NCBI GenBank assembly: GCA_937899395.1 | Contig: CALBPU010000136.1 | Location: 1-18,367 of the forward strand | Length of the DNA: 18,367 nt | From: an uncultured Fretibacterium sp. | GTDB taxonomy: Bacteria > Synergistota > Synergistia > Synergistales > Aminobacteriaceae | Direction: 5' to 3' | Shown: positions 6,359 to 14,319 of the stretch, one piece after another | Layout: each line of letters opens with the position of its first letter | How positions within the stretch are numbered: the stretch's first letter is position 1 | Program-made: the position numbers and the translations under genes | Notes under the pieces: model-generated | Seen by the model: the letters and a program-made list of their open reading frames with translations, nothing else | Database searches by the model: none | What the model was told of the DNA's origin: nothing

Positions 6359-7861
6359 ATGCTTGAAAAAAAAATTGATGAATATATTTCTTTATTGCCG
6401 GATAAAAATTGCCTCTGGTTCAATCATGAATGGTGGAGCGCAAAAAAATTCGGCGAACTTGCTCAAGAATGCACGGACGTTTTAAGAGCTTCAGGATTTT
6501 CCGAAGGTCAAAGGCTCGCTGTTTTAATGCCAAATTCTCCAATGACTTTAGCTTTAATGTATGCAACTTGGAATTTAGGCGGAGTGTTTTGTCCGTTGAA
6601 TGAAAAAACGGGCGAAATTTCTTTGCTGAAAACTTTGAAGCTGTTAAAACCTTTCGCTGTAATTTTATCCGAGAGTGTTAAAAGAGAACTTGAAACTGCA
6701 CTCAAAAATTCGGGTTGGGTTTGTTCAAGATTTTACACGACGAAATTTAACGGGATTGAAAATTTCAAAGGCGTTACAGCTCCAGTTGATGATTTCGACA
6801 AAACATTAGCCGTAATTTTTTCGACTTCAGGTACAACAGGCGATCCGAAAGCAGTACCTTTAACTCACGAAAATATTTTGGATAACATTAACGCTTGTCT
6901 TGAACATGTGCCCGATTTGAACCCTGAAAATTCTTTGTTAAATGTGTTGCCGAATTTTCATGCTTTCGGATTTACAATTTGCTGCGTCCTTCCGTTTGTT
7001 TTGAGAGCGTCGCAGGTTTTAATCGAAAATTTCATGCCTCCTTCAAACACTCTCAGAGCTTTTGAAGAAGCTAAACCCGATGTTCTGTTATTAGTGCCTA
7101 CTATGTTCAGTTTCATAACTTCAATGCTTGAACGTCAGGGTAAAAAATTGACGGGCATAAAATTATTGATAGCAGGCGGAGATCGTTATAATACTAAAAT
7201 AGATGACAGAGTTACGGCAGCATTTGGAGTTCCTGTAATTGAAGGTTACGGAGTTACGGAATGTTCACCTGTTTTAGCCGTCAATCCTAAGCCTTCAGTC
7301 CGAAAATTAGGAACAGTAGGCCCTGCTTTACCGAGATTTGAATTACAGTTGAGAGATGAAAGCGGGAAAATTCTCACCGATAAAAACGAAGGTGTTTTGT
7401 GGACAAAAGGACCTTCAGTTACGTCAGGTTATTATCATGCCCCTGAAATTAATCACGAGAGATTTCAAGACGGCTGGTTTAACACAGGTGATTATGTTCA
7501 GATTGACGAGGACGGATATATTAAAATTTTGGATCGTGTAACTGATATTATCATTGTCGGAGGCTTTAACGTTTATCCTCAGGAAGTTGAGGCGGTTTTG
7601 TCGGAACATCCTGCCGTTAATACCGCTGTTGTTGTAGGAATGCCTAACGATATGAGCGGCGAAGTTCCGAAGGCTTTTATAATTCCTGAAAAAGGCGTTG
7701 AAGTCAGTGAAAGAGAGCTTGTGAATTTCTGCAAGGAAAGATTATCGCATTATAAAGTTCCTAGAGCTGTTGAATTTGTTGAGAGCCTCCCTCTTTCATC
7801 GACGGGAAAAATTTTAAGACGTGTTTTGCGTCAAAAGGAGAGAGAAAAAATTAATGGTTAG
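6359..7861 (+). CDS. Acyl-adenylating ligase (fatty acyl-CoA / acyl-ACP synthetase family), copy 1
   Basis: This 500-residue member of the AMP-binding (ANL) superfamily activates a carboxylic acid with ATP to an acyl-adenylate, then transfers it to a thiol such as CoA or ACP. The P-loop-like STSGTTGDPK is at 155-164, followed by the motif LPNFHAFG (197-204). Next come AGGD (272-275), EGYGVTE (295-301), FNTGD (374-378), the hinge region DRVTDIIIVGGFNVYPQEVE (392-411) and the catalytic lysine K484 in STGKILRR. The combination LPNFHxFG, EGYGVTECSPV and GTVGPALP resembles the acyl-ACP synthetase part of Aas, while the C-terminus looks like LcfB-type fatty-acid ligases, so the acceptor is uncertain. 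No membrane segment or fused acyltransferase is present. It overlaps the next, paralogous gene by 8 bases, implying co-translation. AAGGGAG upstream supports the start. Confidence 0.9.
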   Translation: MLEKKIDEYISLLPDKNCLWFNHEWWSAKKFGELAQECTDVLRASGFSEGQRLAVLMPNSPMTLALMYATWNLGGVFCPLNEKTGEISLLKTLKLLKPFAVILSESVKRELETALKNSGWVCSRFYTTKFNGIENFKGVTAPVDDFDKTLAVIFSTSGTTGDPKAVPLTHENILDNINACLEHVPDLNPENSLLNVLPNFHAFGFTICCVLPFVLRASQVLIENFMPPSNTLRAFEEAKPDVLLLVPTMFSFITSMLERQGKKLTGIKLLIAGGDRYNTKIDDRVTAAFGVPVIEGYGVTECSPVLAVNPKPSVRKLGTVGPALPRFELQLRDESGKILTDKNEGVLWTKGPSVTSGYYHAPEINHERFQDGWFNTGDYVQIDEDGYIKILDRVTDIIIVGGFNVYPQEVEAVLSEHPAVNTAVVVGMPNDMSGEVPKAFIIPEKGVEVSERELVNFCKERLSHYKVPRAVEFVESLPLSSTGKILRRVLRQKEREKING

Positions 7862-9335
7862 ACTTGAAGAGATTATTATTCCCCAACTTCAAAATGACAG
7901 TGAGAAAAATTGTTATTGGTGGGACGGCAAATGGTACACCCGAAAAAATTTATTAACAATCGTTGAAAATTGCGAAAATGTTTTAAGGAACGCCGGCTTT
8001 ACTAAAGGTCAAAAACTTGTTTCAATGTTGAGAAATTCACCGTTAATTCCTGCGCTGTCATTAGCATGTTGGAAACTCGGAGGAATTTTTTGCCCGTTAA
8101 ACGAAAAAGCGGGTCTTGAATCTTTAACCGGAACTTTAGATTTAATTAAGCCTTTCGCAGTTATCACTGAACATAAAATCCCTGAACTTGAAAATTTATG
8201 GCCGTGTTTAACATGTGATTTAGACAGCGTATCACTCCCGGCATTTCAAGGAAAAATTCAGGAACCTGAAACTGAAAATTACGCGATAATTTTTGCTACA
8301 TCAGGAACAACAGGAAATCCGAAAGCAGTTCCATTAACTCACGAAAATTTAGCCGCCAACTGTAAAGCAACTAACGATATGGTTAGGTCAATCAACAGTG
8401 AAGATACGTTTTTAACGGTGCTTCCGAATTTTCATTCGTTCGGTTATACCGTAACAATAATTTTGCCTTTAACAATCGGAGCGAAAATTGCAATAGCTCC
8501 CGGTTTCCTTCCTCCTACCGTAACAATCAGAGCAATAACAGAGGCAAAAATTGATGTAATGTTTGTTGTGCCTGCTATAATGTCATTTTTGTTAATGTCG
8601 GTTGAAAAAGGGAAAATGCCTTCCGAACCGCTATCAAGAATCCGAATAATTTGCACAGGCGGAGATAAATTAAATCCTAACGTTCATAAACAGGCTTTGA
8701 AATTTTTGGGAAGAGACATCATGGAAGGTTACGGACTGACCGAAACATCTCCCGTAATTTGTGTTAATCATGACTGTGAAACTCAAAAAACAGGAAGCAT
8801 AGGCCCAGTACTTCCGGGATATGAATATAAACTCAAAACTCGAGAAGGAAATTCAACGGACGATAACGAAGGGGTTTTATGGGTGAAAGGGCCTTCAGTA
8901 ACTCCGGGATATTTACACGCTCCCGAAATTACCGCCAAACGATTTGACAATGAAGGATTTTTGAACACCGGCGATTATGTTAAGATTGATGATGAAGGTT
9001 ACGTGAGCATTCTTGACCGTGTAACGGATATTATCATAGTCGGAGGATTTAACGTTTATCCTCAAGAGGTCGAAAAAGTTTTGGCAGAACACCCTGCGAT
9101 ACATCAGGCCGTCGTTGTAGGAATGCCGCATGATATTAACGGTGAAATTCCTAAGGCTTATGTTCTTCTTGAAGAAGGAGCACAAGCAACTGACAGGGAC
9201 ATCATAAAATTTGCGAAGGAAAAATTAGCACATTTCAAAGTTCCCAGAGCAGTTGAATTTGTAACTGAATTTCCGTTATCAGGCACGGGAAAAATTTTGA
9301 GAAGAGTTTTGCGTGAGAGAGCTAAAAATTCTTAA
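7854..9335 (+). CDS. Acyl-adenylating ligase (fatty acyl-CoA / acyl-ACP synthetase family), copy 2
   Basis: This 493-residue paralogue is homologous to the preceding gene along its whole length. Motifs are ATSGTTGNPK (148-157), LPNFHSFG, TGGDK, EGYGLTE (291-297), LNTGD, an identical DRVTDIIIVGGFNVYPQEVE segment and K480 in GTGKILRR. I chose the ATG at 7854 because AAAGGAGAG lies 8-16 bases upstream. The in-frame GTG at 7821 would extend it backwards over the end of copy 1 with a sequence that has no counterpart in copy 1. The middle acyl-binding region differs most from copy 1 (for example CTGGDKLNPNVHKQ versus IAGGDRYNTKIDD), which suggests different acyl substrates for a divided job rather than simple redundancy. 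Its stop codon TAA lies inside the left terminal repeat of a MITE-like element, so the original C-terminus may have been altered by a few residues. Confidence 0.9.
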   Translation: MVRLEEIIIPQLQNDSEKNCYWWDGKWYTRKNLLTIVENCENVLRNAGFTKGQKLVSMLRNSPLIPALSLACWKLGGIFCPLNEKAGLESLTGTLDLIKPFAVITEHKIPELENLWPCLTCDLDSVSLPAFQGKIQEPETENYAIIFATSGTTGNPKAVPLTHENLAANCKATNDMVRSINSEDTFLTVLPNFHSFGYTVTIILPLTIGAKIAIAPGFLPPTVTIRAITEAKIDVMFVVPAIMSFLLMSVEKGKMPSEPLSRIRIICTGGDKLNPNVHKQALKFLGRDIMEGYGLTETSPVICVNHDCETQKTGSIGPVLPGYEYKLKTREGNSTDDNEGVLWVKGPSVTPGYLHAPEITAKRFDNEGFLNTGDYVKIDDEGYVSILDRVTDIIIVGGFNVYPQEVEKVLAEHPAIHQAVVVGMPHDINGEIPKAYVLLEEGAQATDRDIIKFAKEKLAHFKVPRAVEFVTEFPLSGTGKILRRVLRERAKNS

Positions 9336-9448
9336 CCCCTCTGTTTCACTTTGTTCAACATCTCCCCTTCTCAGGGGAGACAAGAACTACAAAATTCTCG
9401 CCGTCCCTGTTAATGGGAAGTGTTAGTTGAAAACTGACGGAGGGGTTA
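9333..9448. mobile_element. MITE-like hairpin element with terminal inverted repeats
   Basis: The ends TAACCCCTCTGT (9333-9344) and ACGGAGGGGTTA (9437-9448) are inverted repeats with one mismatch in 12. Inside are a perfect 7-base stem TCTCCCC/GGGGAGA with a 6-base loop (9361-9380), a short TCCC/GGGA stem (about 9404-9418) and a GTTAGTT/AACTGAC stem (9422-9438). The TA at each extreme end could be the target duplication expected of IS630/mariner-type MITEs. The element has no coding capacity and fills the gap between two convergent genes, where it may also act as a transcription terminator. Similar GGGGAG-stem repeats are common in gut bacterial genomes. A single copy here means mobility is inferred, not shown. 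Confidence 0.6.
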
Positions 9449-9454
9449 TCGGGT

Positions 9455-11398
9455 TTAACGGATTTCATTAACCGTTATCGAACTTATTGCGTTATTTCTG
9501 TCCAACTGAACACTCAAACCTGTTTTGCTTCCTTCGTTATATTGCAAAATTCTGTTGCTCAATCCTGAAGGAAATCCCATAATTTGATACAAAGCAGTCT
9601 GACTCATTCCTGTTTTCAATCCGTTTTGAAGTTGAAGTTCACGGTTCGAAGCAGTTAATCTTATTTTCGTTATGTCCTCGCCTCTTAATGTCGCTGTAAT
9701 TCCTGACCCTGACCATTCAGCAGAGGTATTTGAGCTTCTCGAAGGAGTTCCGAAAGTTTCAACCAGTTGCGAACGATTGCTCCCGAAAGATTTAAGCAAA
9801 GCGTTTGAATATCCTGTCGGCAATCCTGAACCTAAAGGCTGAACATAACGTCCGTAAACCCAACCTTCTCTTCCTCCTGTTCTGATGTTGTACCAAATGC
9901 CCTGATATTGTCCTGAGGTTACGTTGAACGTTCCTATAACATCAATTTTTGTGTTGACACTTAGACGTGTTATCCTGCTTGAACTCGTCGAATGATCCGA
10001 ACGTACATTTACGTTACTACCGACTATCATTCCGCTTTTAGGTGTCCTGTCAGGGGTGAAATTCGGCAAAATATTTTCGGACGGTGAAGCAAGCTCGACA
10101 GTTTGAGCAATATTTTCATCAGGAACGCTTGCAGGAGTTGAAGGTTCGGGCTGCTCAATGATTTTTACTTCTTTAACTGCAATCGGCGGAAGCTCTCCCG
10201 GGGGTAATTTCCTGAGACCCAAGAGGAAATATAAAGCACCTCCGACAGCAGCAACTAATAAAAGCATGCTTAAAATTTTTCTGCCTGTCGAACGTTTACG
10301 TTTTTTTGCTCTTCGTGTGTATTTCGAGAATTGCTGATACGACGAAACGGTGTCGTCATAATTATCTCCATAACTAGAACGTTTTGAAACTTTTGCAACG
10401 TCTTTCATATTTTTCACCGGCTTAACCGCTCTGTAACCTTGTACAGATTGTGAATTGCTCATATAATCACCATCATTTGCATTAAAATTTAATTCCGTAT
10501 CGAGGTCGGACGCAGATTCATTTTGTTGATAAAAATTATTGCCTTCATTGAAATTTTCATGAGGTCTCATTTGATCAAGATCAATTTCAAAACCCTTATT
10601 AATCGGAGTTTCAGCAGCTTCAGGAGTTTCGGAAGGCATTAAAAGCTGTTCGTTAAGGCTCTGAATATCCTCATGAATTTCGGGGGCTTTAGCTTGAACA
10701 TTTTGTTGAACTTCAAAAGCGTCAGAAGGAACATAAAGTTCAGCACCGCAATTTTTACAAATTCTATCATCACGTGCAACCATCGCTCCGCAATAAGGAC
10801 ATGTTTTAGACATTCTGCGACGAAGCTGGGGTTTAGTATTGTTCTCAGGAATATCAGGCTCTTTAACATGCTGTAACGGTTGAACATGTTGAACCGCAGC
10901 ATCCACAGGTTCGGGTTCATCTTCGTAATAAAAATCTCCCTGTTCCGCTTCATATTGAGGATATTGAGGTTCGGAATTAACAAAATTATTCGACGGCATT
11001 TGAGGAGGATATTCATCACCGTAATCATCTTCATACAGCAAATCCTCATATTCATCTTTACGGGATTTCAAGAGAAAACAAAGCAGCCCTGCAAAAAAAT
11101 ATATTCCTCCGTAAAGCCATGTATCTTTGGACGGTACACAAAGGCCGCCCGCTATAAAGAGCAACAGTGAACCCCACTTATTCCTGTTAAAAGCTATTAT
11201 TCCGCCTATCAGAGCAAAAACAGCCGACACGATAGGAAGACTTGCCAGAATTGTTGAAGGCAATCCAAAAAGCGTCCCACCGGATCCGCCGCTTATAGTT
11301 ATTGAGCCAAAAAGCATAAACACTCCATGAATTACAGATGTTATAGCAGCACCGAGCGTCAGTGCCAAGATTATCCAACTCATCTGTTTCTGTTTCAC
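9455..11398 (-). CDS. Membrane protein with zinc ribbon, SH3b domain and twin BamE/SmpA-like repeats
   Basis: This 647-residue protein has no specific known function. Residues 5-111 hold three to four membrane segments, resembling DUF4064-type small membrane domains. Then comes an acidic, Pro/Gln-rich stretch (about 113-195) and a zinc ribbon (C200, C203, C214, C217). A low-complexity linker leads to a basic patch RRAKKRKR (362-369) and one more membrane helix (about 374-395). After a Pro-rich spacer there is a bacterial SH3 domain (about 455-522: GSNVNVRSDHS, IWYNIRTG, GWVYGRYV), usually a cell-wall binder. The C-terminus has two similar units of about 50 residues (539-584, 597-645), each with a G-x-PS-x-x-SN-like core and ending in I-x-x-I strands, recalling SmpA/BamE. 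By topology the ribbon should be cytoplasmic and the SH3b and repeats outside. The start is GTG 11398; ATG 11383 is an alternative. It is the last gene of the operon, 43 bases after the t6A gene. Confidence 0.8.
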   Translation of the reverse strand: MKQKQMSWIILALTLGAAITSVIHGVFMLFGSITISGGSGGTLFGLPSTILASLPIVSAVFALIGGIIAFNRNKWGSLLLFIAGGLCVPSKDTWLYGGIYFFAGLLCFLLKSRKDEYEDLLYEDDYGDEYPPQMPSNNFVNSEPQYPQYEAEQGDFYYEDEPEPVDAAVQHVQPLQHVKEPDIPENNTKPQLRRRMSKTCPYCGAMVARDDRICKNCGAELYVPSDAFEVQQNVQAKAPEIHEDIQSLNEQLLMPSETPEAAETPINKGFEIDLDQMRPHENFNEGNNFYQQNESASDLDTELNFNANDGDYMSNSQSVQGYRAVKPVKNMKDVAKVSKRSSYGDNYDDTVSSYQQFSKYTRRAKKRKRSTGRKILSMLLLVAAVGGALYFLLGLRKLPPGELPPIAVKEVKIIEQPEPSTPASVPDENIAQTVELASPSENILPNFTPDRTPKSGMIVGSNVNVRSDHSTSSSRITRLSVNTKIDVIGTFNVTSGQYQGIWYNIRTGGREGWVYGRYVQPLGSGLPTGYSNALLKSFGSNRSQLVETFGTPSRSSNTSAEWSGSGITATLRGEDITKIRLTASNRELQLQNGLKTGMSQTALYQIMGFPSGLSNRILQYNEGSKTGLSVQLDRNNAISSITVNEIR

Positions 11399-11441
11399 TC
11401 CATTTCTTAAAATTTTTCTCTATAATTATACATATTCAAAT

Positions 11442-12425
11442 TTATTTGCTTGAAGCCCTTAAAATTCTGTCCCGTAATCCTTCACTCAATCCGAAATCAT
11501 CTTCAGGCCACTCAACAACTATATATGAAATTTTTTCAGTCTCAAATTTCCTGAAGCCTGAAAATAATCCGTGAGCATAATTTTTTACATCATCGAAAAT
11601 AATTTTGTGATTCAGATTTTTTATTTCAGGATCATTAATTCCGAGATAGCCGCAATTTTTTACGTCATCAACAGGAAAATTTTTTTCGTATTGCCAAATT
11701 TTTACGGGAATATTCGGTGCGTAATGCCTGTATCGTGTACCTGGTGAACGTTTTTTGCTGAGAGCATCTGGAATTTCAAGCTCCTTTTCCAAAACTCCTT
11801 CAATAATTTCGCGAGGCATTCCTCCCGGTCTTAACATCAAAATTTTTTCAGGATTTGTAACATCTATAACAGTACTCTCAATGCCTGCTTCAGTTTCTCC
11901 TCCGTCAATAATCATTTCGATTTTTCCGTTCATGTCATTGAAGACACTTTGAAAATCCGTAGGGCTTGGTCTTCCGCTTAAATTTGCACTAGGAGCAGCA
12001 ATAGGAGTTTTTGCAGCATCTATTAACGAGAGAGCAACAGGGTTATCGGGCATTCGTATCGCAACTGTATCAAGTCCTCCGCGTGTCCGTAAAGGAATTT
12101 TTGCGGAAGGGTTTACATTCAATACTAACGTTAAAGGTGCAGGCCAAAAATTTTTGATTAACTTTTTCGCAACGTCATTCATGATAACTAAACCTTCAGC
12201 TTGTTCATAACTGCTCAAGTGTAAAATTAAAGGATTATCGGAAGGACGGCCTTTAGCTTCGTAAATTTTTTTCACTGCTTCAACGTTCAAAGCATCTGCT
12301 CCAAGTCCGTAAACAGTTTCAGTCGGAAATGCAACAAGACCTCCTGAACGTAAAATCTCGGAAGCCATTGAAATTATTTCAGGTTCGGGATTCCATTTAT
12401 TGATTTTCGCTGTTATCGTTGTCAT
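11442..12425 (-). CDS. ywlC: Threonylcarbamoyl-AMP synthase, Sua5 type
   Basis: This 327-residue cytoplasmic enzyme makes threonylcarbamoyl-AMP from threonine, bicarbonate and ATP, the first step of t6A formation at position 37 of ANN-decoding tRNAs. The YrdC fold (about 10-210) shows FPTETVYGLG (33-42), KGRPSDNPL (58-66), the SxN-like APSANLSG (144-151) and GIESTVIDV (181-189). The linker SPGTRYRHYAP (227-237) and an additional C-terminal domain (about 240-327) mark it as the long Sua5 form rather than the short TsaC form. The ATG at 12425 lies 29 bases inside the end of tgt, and no strong ribosome site is visible, so translational coupling to tgt is likely. A later Met (residue 20) would still keep the active site but removes a stretch that fits the family's N-terminus. 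Confidence 0.95.
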   Translation of the reverse strand: MTTITAKINKWNPEPEIISMASEILRSGGLVAFPTETVYGLGADALNVEAVKKIYEAKGRPSDNPLILHLSSYEQAEGLVIMNDVAKKLIKNFWPAPLTLVLNVNPSAKIPLRTRGGLDTVAIRMPDNPVALSLIDAAKTPIAAPSANLSGRPSPTDFQSVFNDMNGKIEMIIDGGETEAGIESTVIDVTNPEKILMLRPGGMPREIIEGVLEKELEIPDALSKKRSPGTRYRHYAPNIPVKIWQYEKNFPVDDVKNCGYLGINDPEIKNLNHKIIFDDVKNYAHGLFSGFRKFETEKISYIVVEWPEDDFGLSEGLRDRILRASSK

Positions 12426-13536
12426 GGAATTTTGCTTTGAAGTCCTCTAAAAATTCAGGGAAATTTTTGTTGATGATTGCGTTTCGAGCGTCTTCAGCAA
12501 TTTTTATTGTGAAGCGTAAATTATGCCATGAAAATAATCTTGAACCTAAAATTTCTCCGCTCATTGCCAAATGTCTCAAATATGCTCTCGAAAAGTTTTT
12601 GCAGGTATAACAATCACATTCGGGATCTAACGGTGAAAAATCTTCCGAGTAAATTTTCCCTCTCATGTTCAAGCGTCCTGTTGAAACAAAGACAGTTGCG
12701 TTTCTTCCATTTCTGGTCGGTAAAACACAGTCGAACATATCAACACCTCTTGCGATACTTTCAACGATATTTAACGGATAACCAACTCCCATTAAATATC
12801 TTGGTTTATTTTTAGGCATGATTTCATTTAGAACATCGAGAGAATTATACATAGCTTCATGAGATTCTCCGACCGATAAACCTCCGATTGCATATCCGGG
12901 AAAATCAATATCAATAATTTCTTCGGCACTTCGTCTTCTTAAATCATCATAAACCGAACCTTGAACTATTCCGAATAAAGTTTGTTTTTTATAATCGTTT
13001 TCGGCCATGAAAAATTTCTTTGAACGTTTTGCCCATAAAGTAGTACGTCTGACGGCCTCTTCAGCTTTTTCGTGTGTAGCAGGATATTCGCAGCACTGAT
13101 CAAAACACATCGCTATGTCCGAACCTAATATGCCCTGAAATTTCATTGACCACTCAGGAGACATTATTAATTGCGAGCCGTCGATATGTGAACGGCACAA
13201 AACATTTTCATCGGTAATTTTTTGCAGCTTTGCCAGCGAAAAAACTTGAAATCCTCCGCTGTCCGTCAAAATCGGTCTGTCCCAATTCATAAATTCATGA
13301 AGCCCGCCGGCCTTTGAAATAACTTCAGAACCCGGACGCAAATATAAATGATATGTATTTCCCAAAATAATCTGTGAATTAATTTCCTTTAATTCATCAG
13401 GAGACATAGCTTTAACGGTTGCTAAAGTTCCCACAGGCATAAATACAGGTGTCTTTATAATTCCGTGAGGAGTTACAAATTCTCCTGCTCTTGCTCCTGT
13501 AACAGGACACTCGGCTATAACTTTGAACTCAAACAA
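12397..13536 (-). CDS. tgt: Queuine/preQ1 tRNA-guanine transglycosylase
   Basis: This 379-residue enzyme exchanges guanine-34 of tRNAs with GUN anticodons for preQ1, on the queuosine pathway. Key residues are D92 in LTDSGGFQV (general acid/base) and the nucleophile D269 in DMFDCVLPTRNGR. The zinc site is C307, C309, C312 and H338, with the C-to-H distance of 31 matching the well-studied Zymomonas enzyme. GFQVFSL, IGGLSVGE and MGVGYP are also as expected for a bacterial Tgt. The length is normal. queA and the preQ1 biosynthesis genes are not in the window. It starts 6 bases after the tatD stop and ends inside the Sua5 gene, so it is firmly within the operon. Confidence 0.97.
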   Translation of the reverse strand: MFEFKVIAECPVTGARAGEFVTPHGIIKTPVFMPVGTLATVKAMSPDELKEINSQIILGNTYHLYLRPGSEVISKAGGLHEFMNWDRPILTDSGGFQVFSLAKLQKITDENVLCRSHIDGSQLIMSPEWSMKFQGILGSDIAMCFDQCCEYPATHEKAEEAVRRTTLWAKRSKKFFMAENDYKKQTLFGIVQGSVYDDLRRRSAEEIIDIDFPGYAIGGLSVGESHEAMYNSLDVLNEIMPKNKPRYLMGVGYPLNIVESIARGVDMFDCVLPTRNGRNATVFVSTGRLNMRGKIYSEDFSPLDPECDCYTCKNFSRAYLRHLAMSGEILGSRLFSWHNLRFTIKIAEDARNAIINKNFPEFLEDFKAKFHDNDNSENQ

Positions 13537-13542
13537 TTTTAT

Positions 13543-14319
13543 TTAATCACTCCACTTGAAAAAATTTTTTGCGTTAATTTCAATTTGATTTGCTAAATCA
13601 TCAACGCTCATTTCTCTTTCATTTGCAACAGCTTCGTAAACATATTTGACGTAAGCAGGCTCGTTTCTTTTTCCTCTGAAAGGTACAGGAGACATATAAG
13701 GGCTGTCGGTCTCAAGCAAAATATTTTCTATGGGAATTTTCCTAACGACTTCACGCAATTCTTCAGAGCCTTTTGTATTCCAAGTTACAGCACCGCCAAA
13801 GGAACACATAGCTTTTCTCTCTAAAATTTCATCAAGATATTCAAGCCCTCCGCTGTAACAATGAAATAATAAACTCAAGCTCGGATATTCACGCAAAATT
13901 TTCATGGCCGGTTCCATTGCTTCTCTTATATGCAAAATAACGGGCATGTTATTTTTCGCAGCAAAATCTAATTGAAGCTCAAATATTTTTTGCTGTATTT
14001 CACGGGGTGAATTGTCGTAATGATAATCCAATCCGATTTCACCTATTGCGACAACTTTGTCGTTTTTGATGAGCCTTTGAAATTCATCTGGAATTTTTTC
14101 ATCATAACGTTTAGCTTCATGAGGGTGTATTCCGACTGAAGCATAAAGATTAACGTGAGGGAATGAATCCACCAAAGCTACAGCCTCGCAGCTATCTTCA
14201 AAATCACAGCCGACGTTGATAATTTTTCCAACGCCAGCAGAACTTGCCCGATTTAATATTGTTCGAGCCTCTAAACGCATTTCTTCAGAATTTATATGAC
14301 AATGTGAATCTATTAACAT
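13543..14319 (-). CDS. tatD: TatD-family metal-dependent DNase/hydrolase
   Basis: This 258-residue TIM-barrel amidohydrolase-fold enzyme has the full metal-binding set of the TatD family: H6 and H8 in DSHCHIN, E94 in AIGEIGLDYH, H130 in LHIREA, H153 in FHCYSGG and D205 in ETDSPY. The conserved SVGIHPHEA (61-69) and the late SPVPFRGKRNEP are also present. Family members are 3'-5' exodeoxyribonucleases involved in DNA fragment processing and quality control, though the substrate of this copy (TatD versus YcfH or YjjV) cannot be set from sequence alone. It overlaps ribF by 7 bases and is followed after 6 bases by tgt. Confidence 0.93.
   Translation of the reverse strand: MLIDSHCHINSEEMRLEARTILNRASSAGVGKIINVGCDFEDSCEAVALVDSFPHVNLYASVGIHPHEAKRYDEKIPDEFQRLIKNDKVVAIGEIGLDYHYDNSPREIQQKIFELQLDFAAKNNMPVILHIREAMEPAMKILREYPSLSLLFHCYSGGLEYLDEILERKAMCSFGGAVTWNTKGSEELREVVRKIPIENILLETDSPYMSPVPFRGKRNEPAYVKYVYEAVANEREMSVDDLANQIEINAKNFFKWSD

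Noticed and set aside
7821..7853. GTG at 7821 as the start of the second ligase
   Set aside because: The extension reads over the end of the first ligase in another frame and lacks a ribosome site; the ATG at 7854 has AAAGGAGAG upstream.
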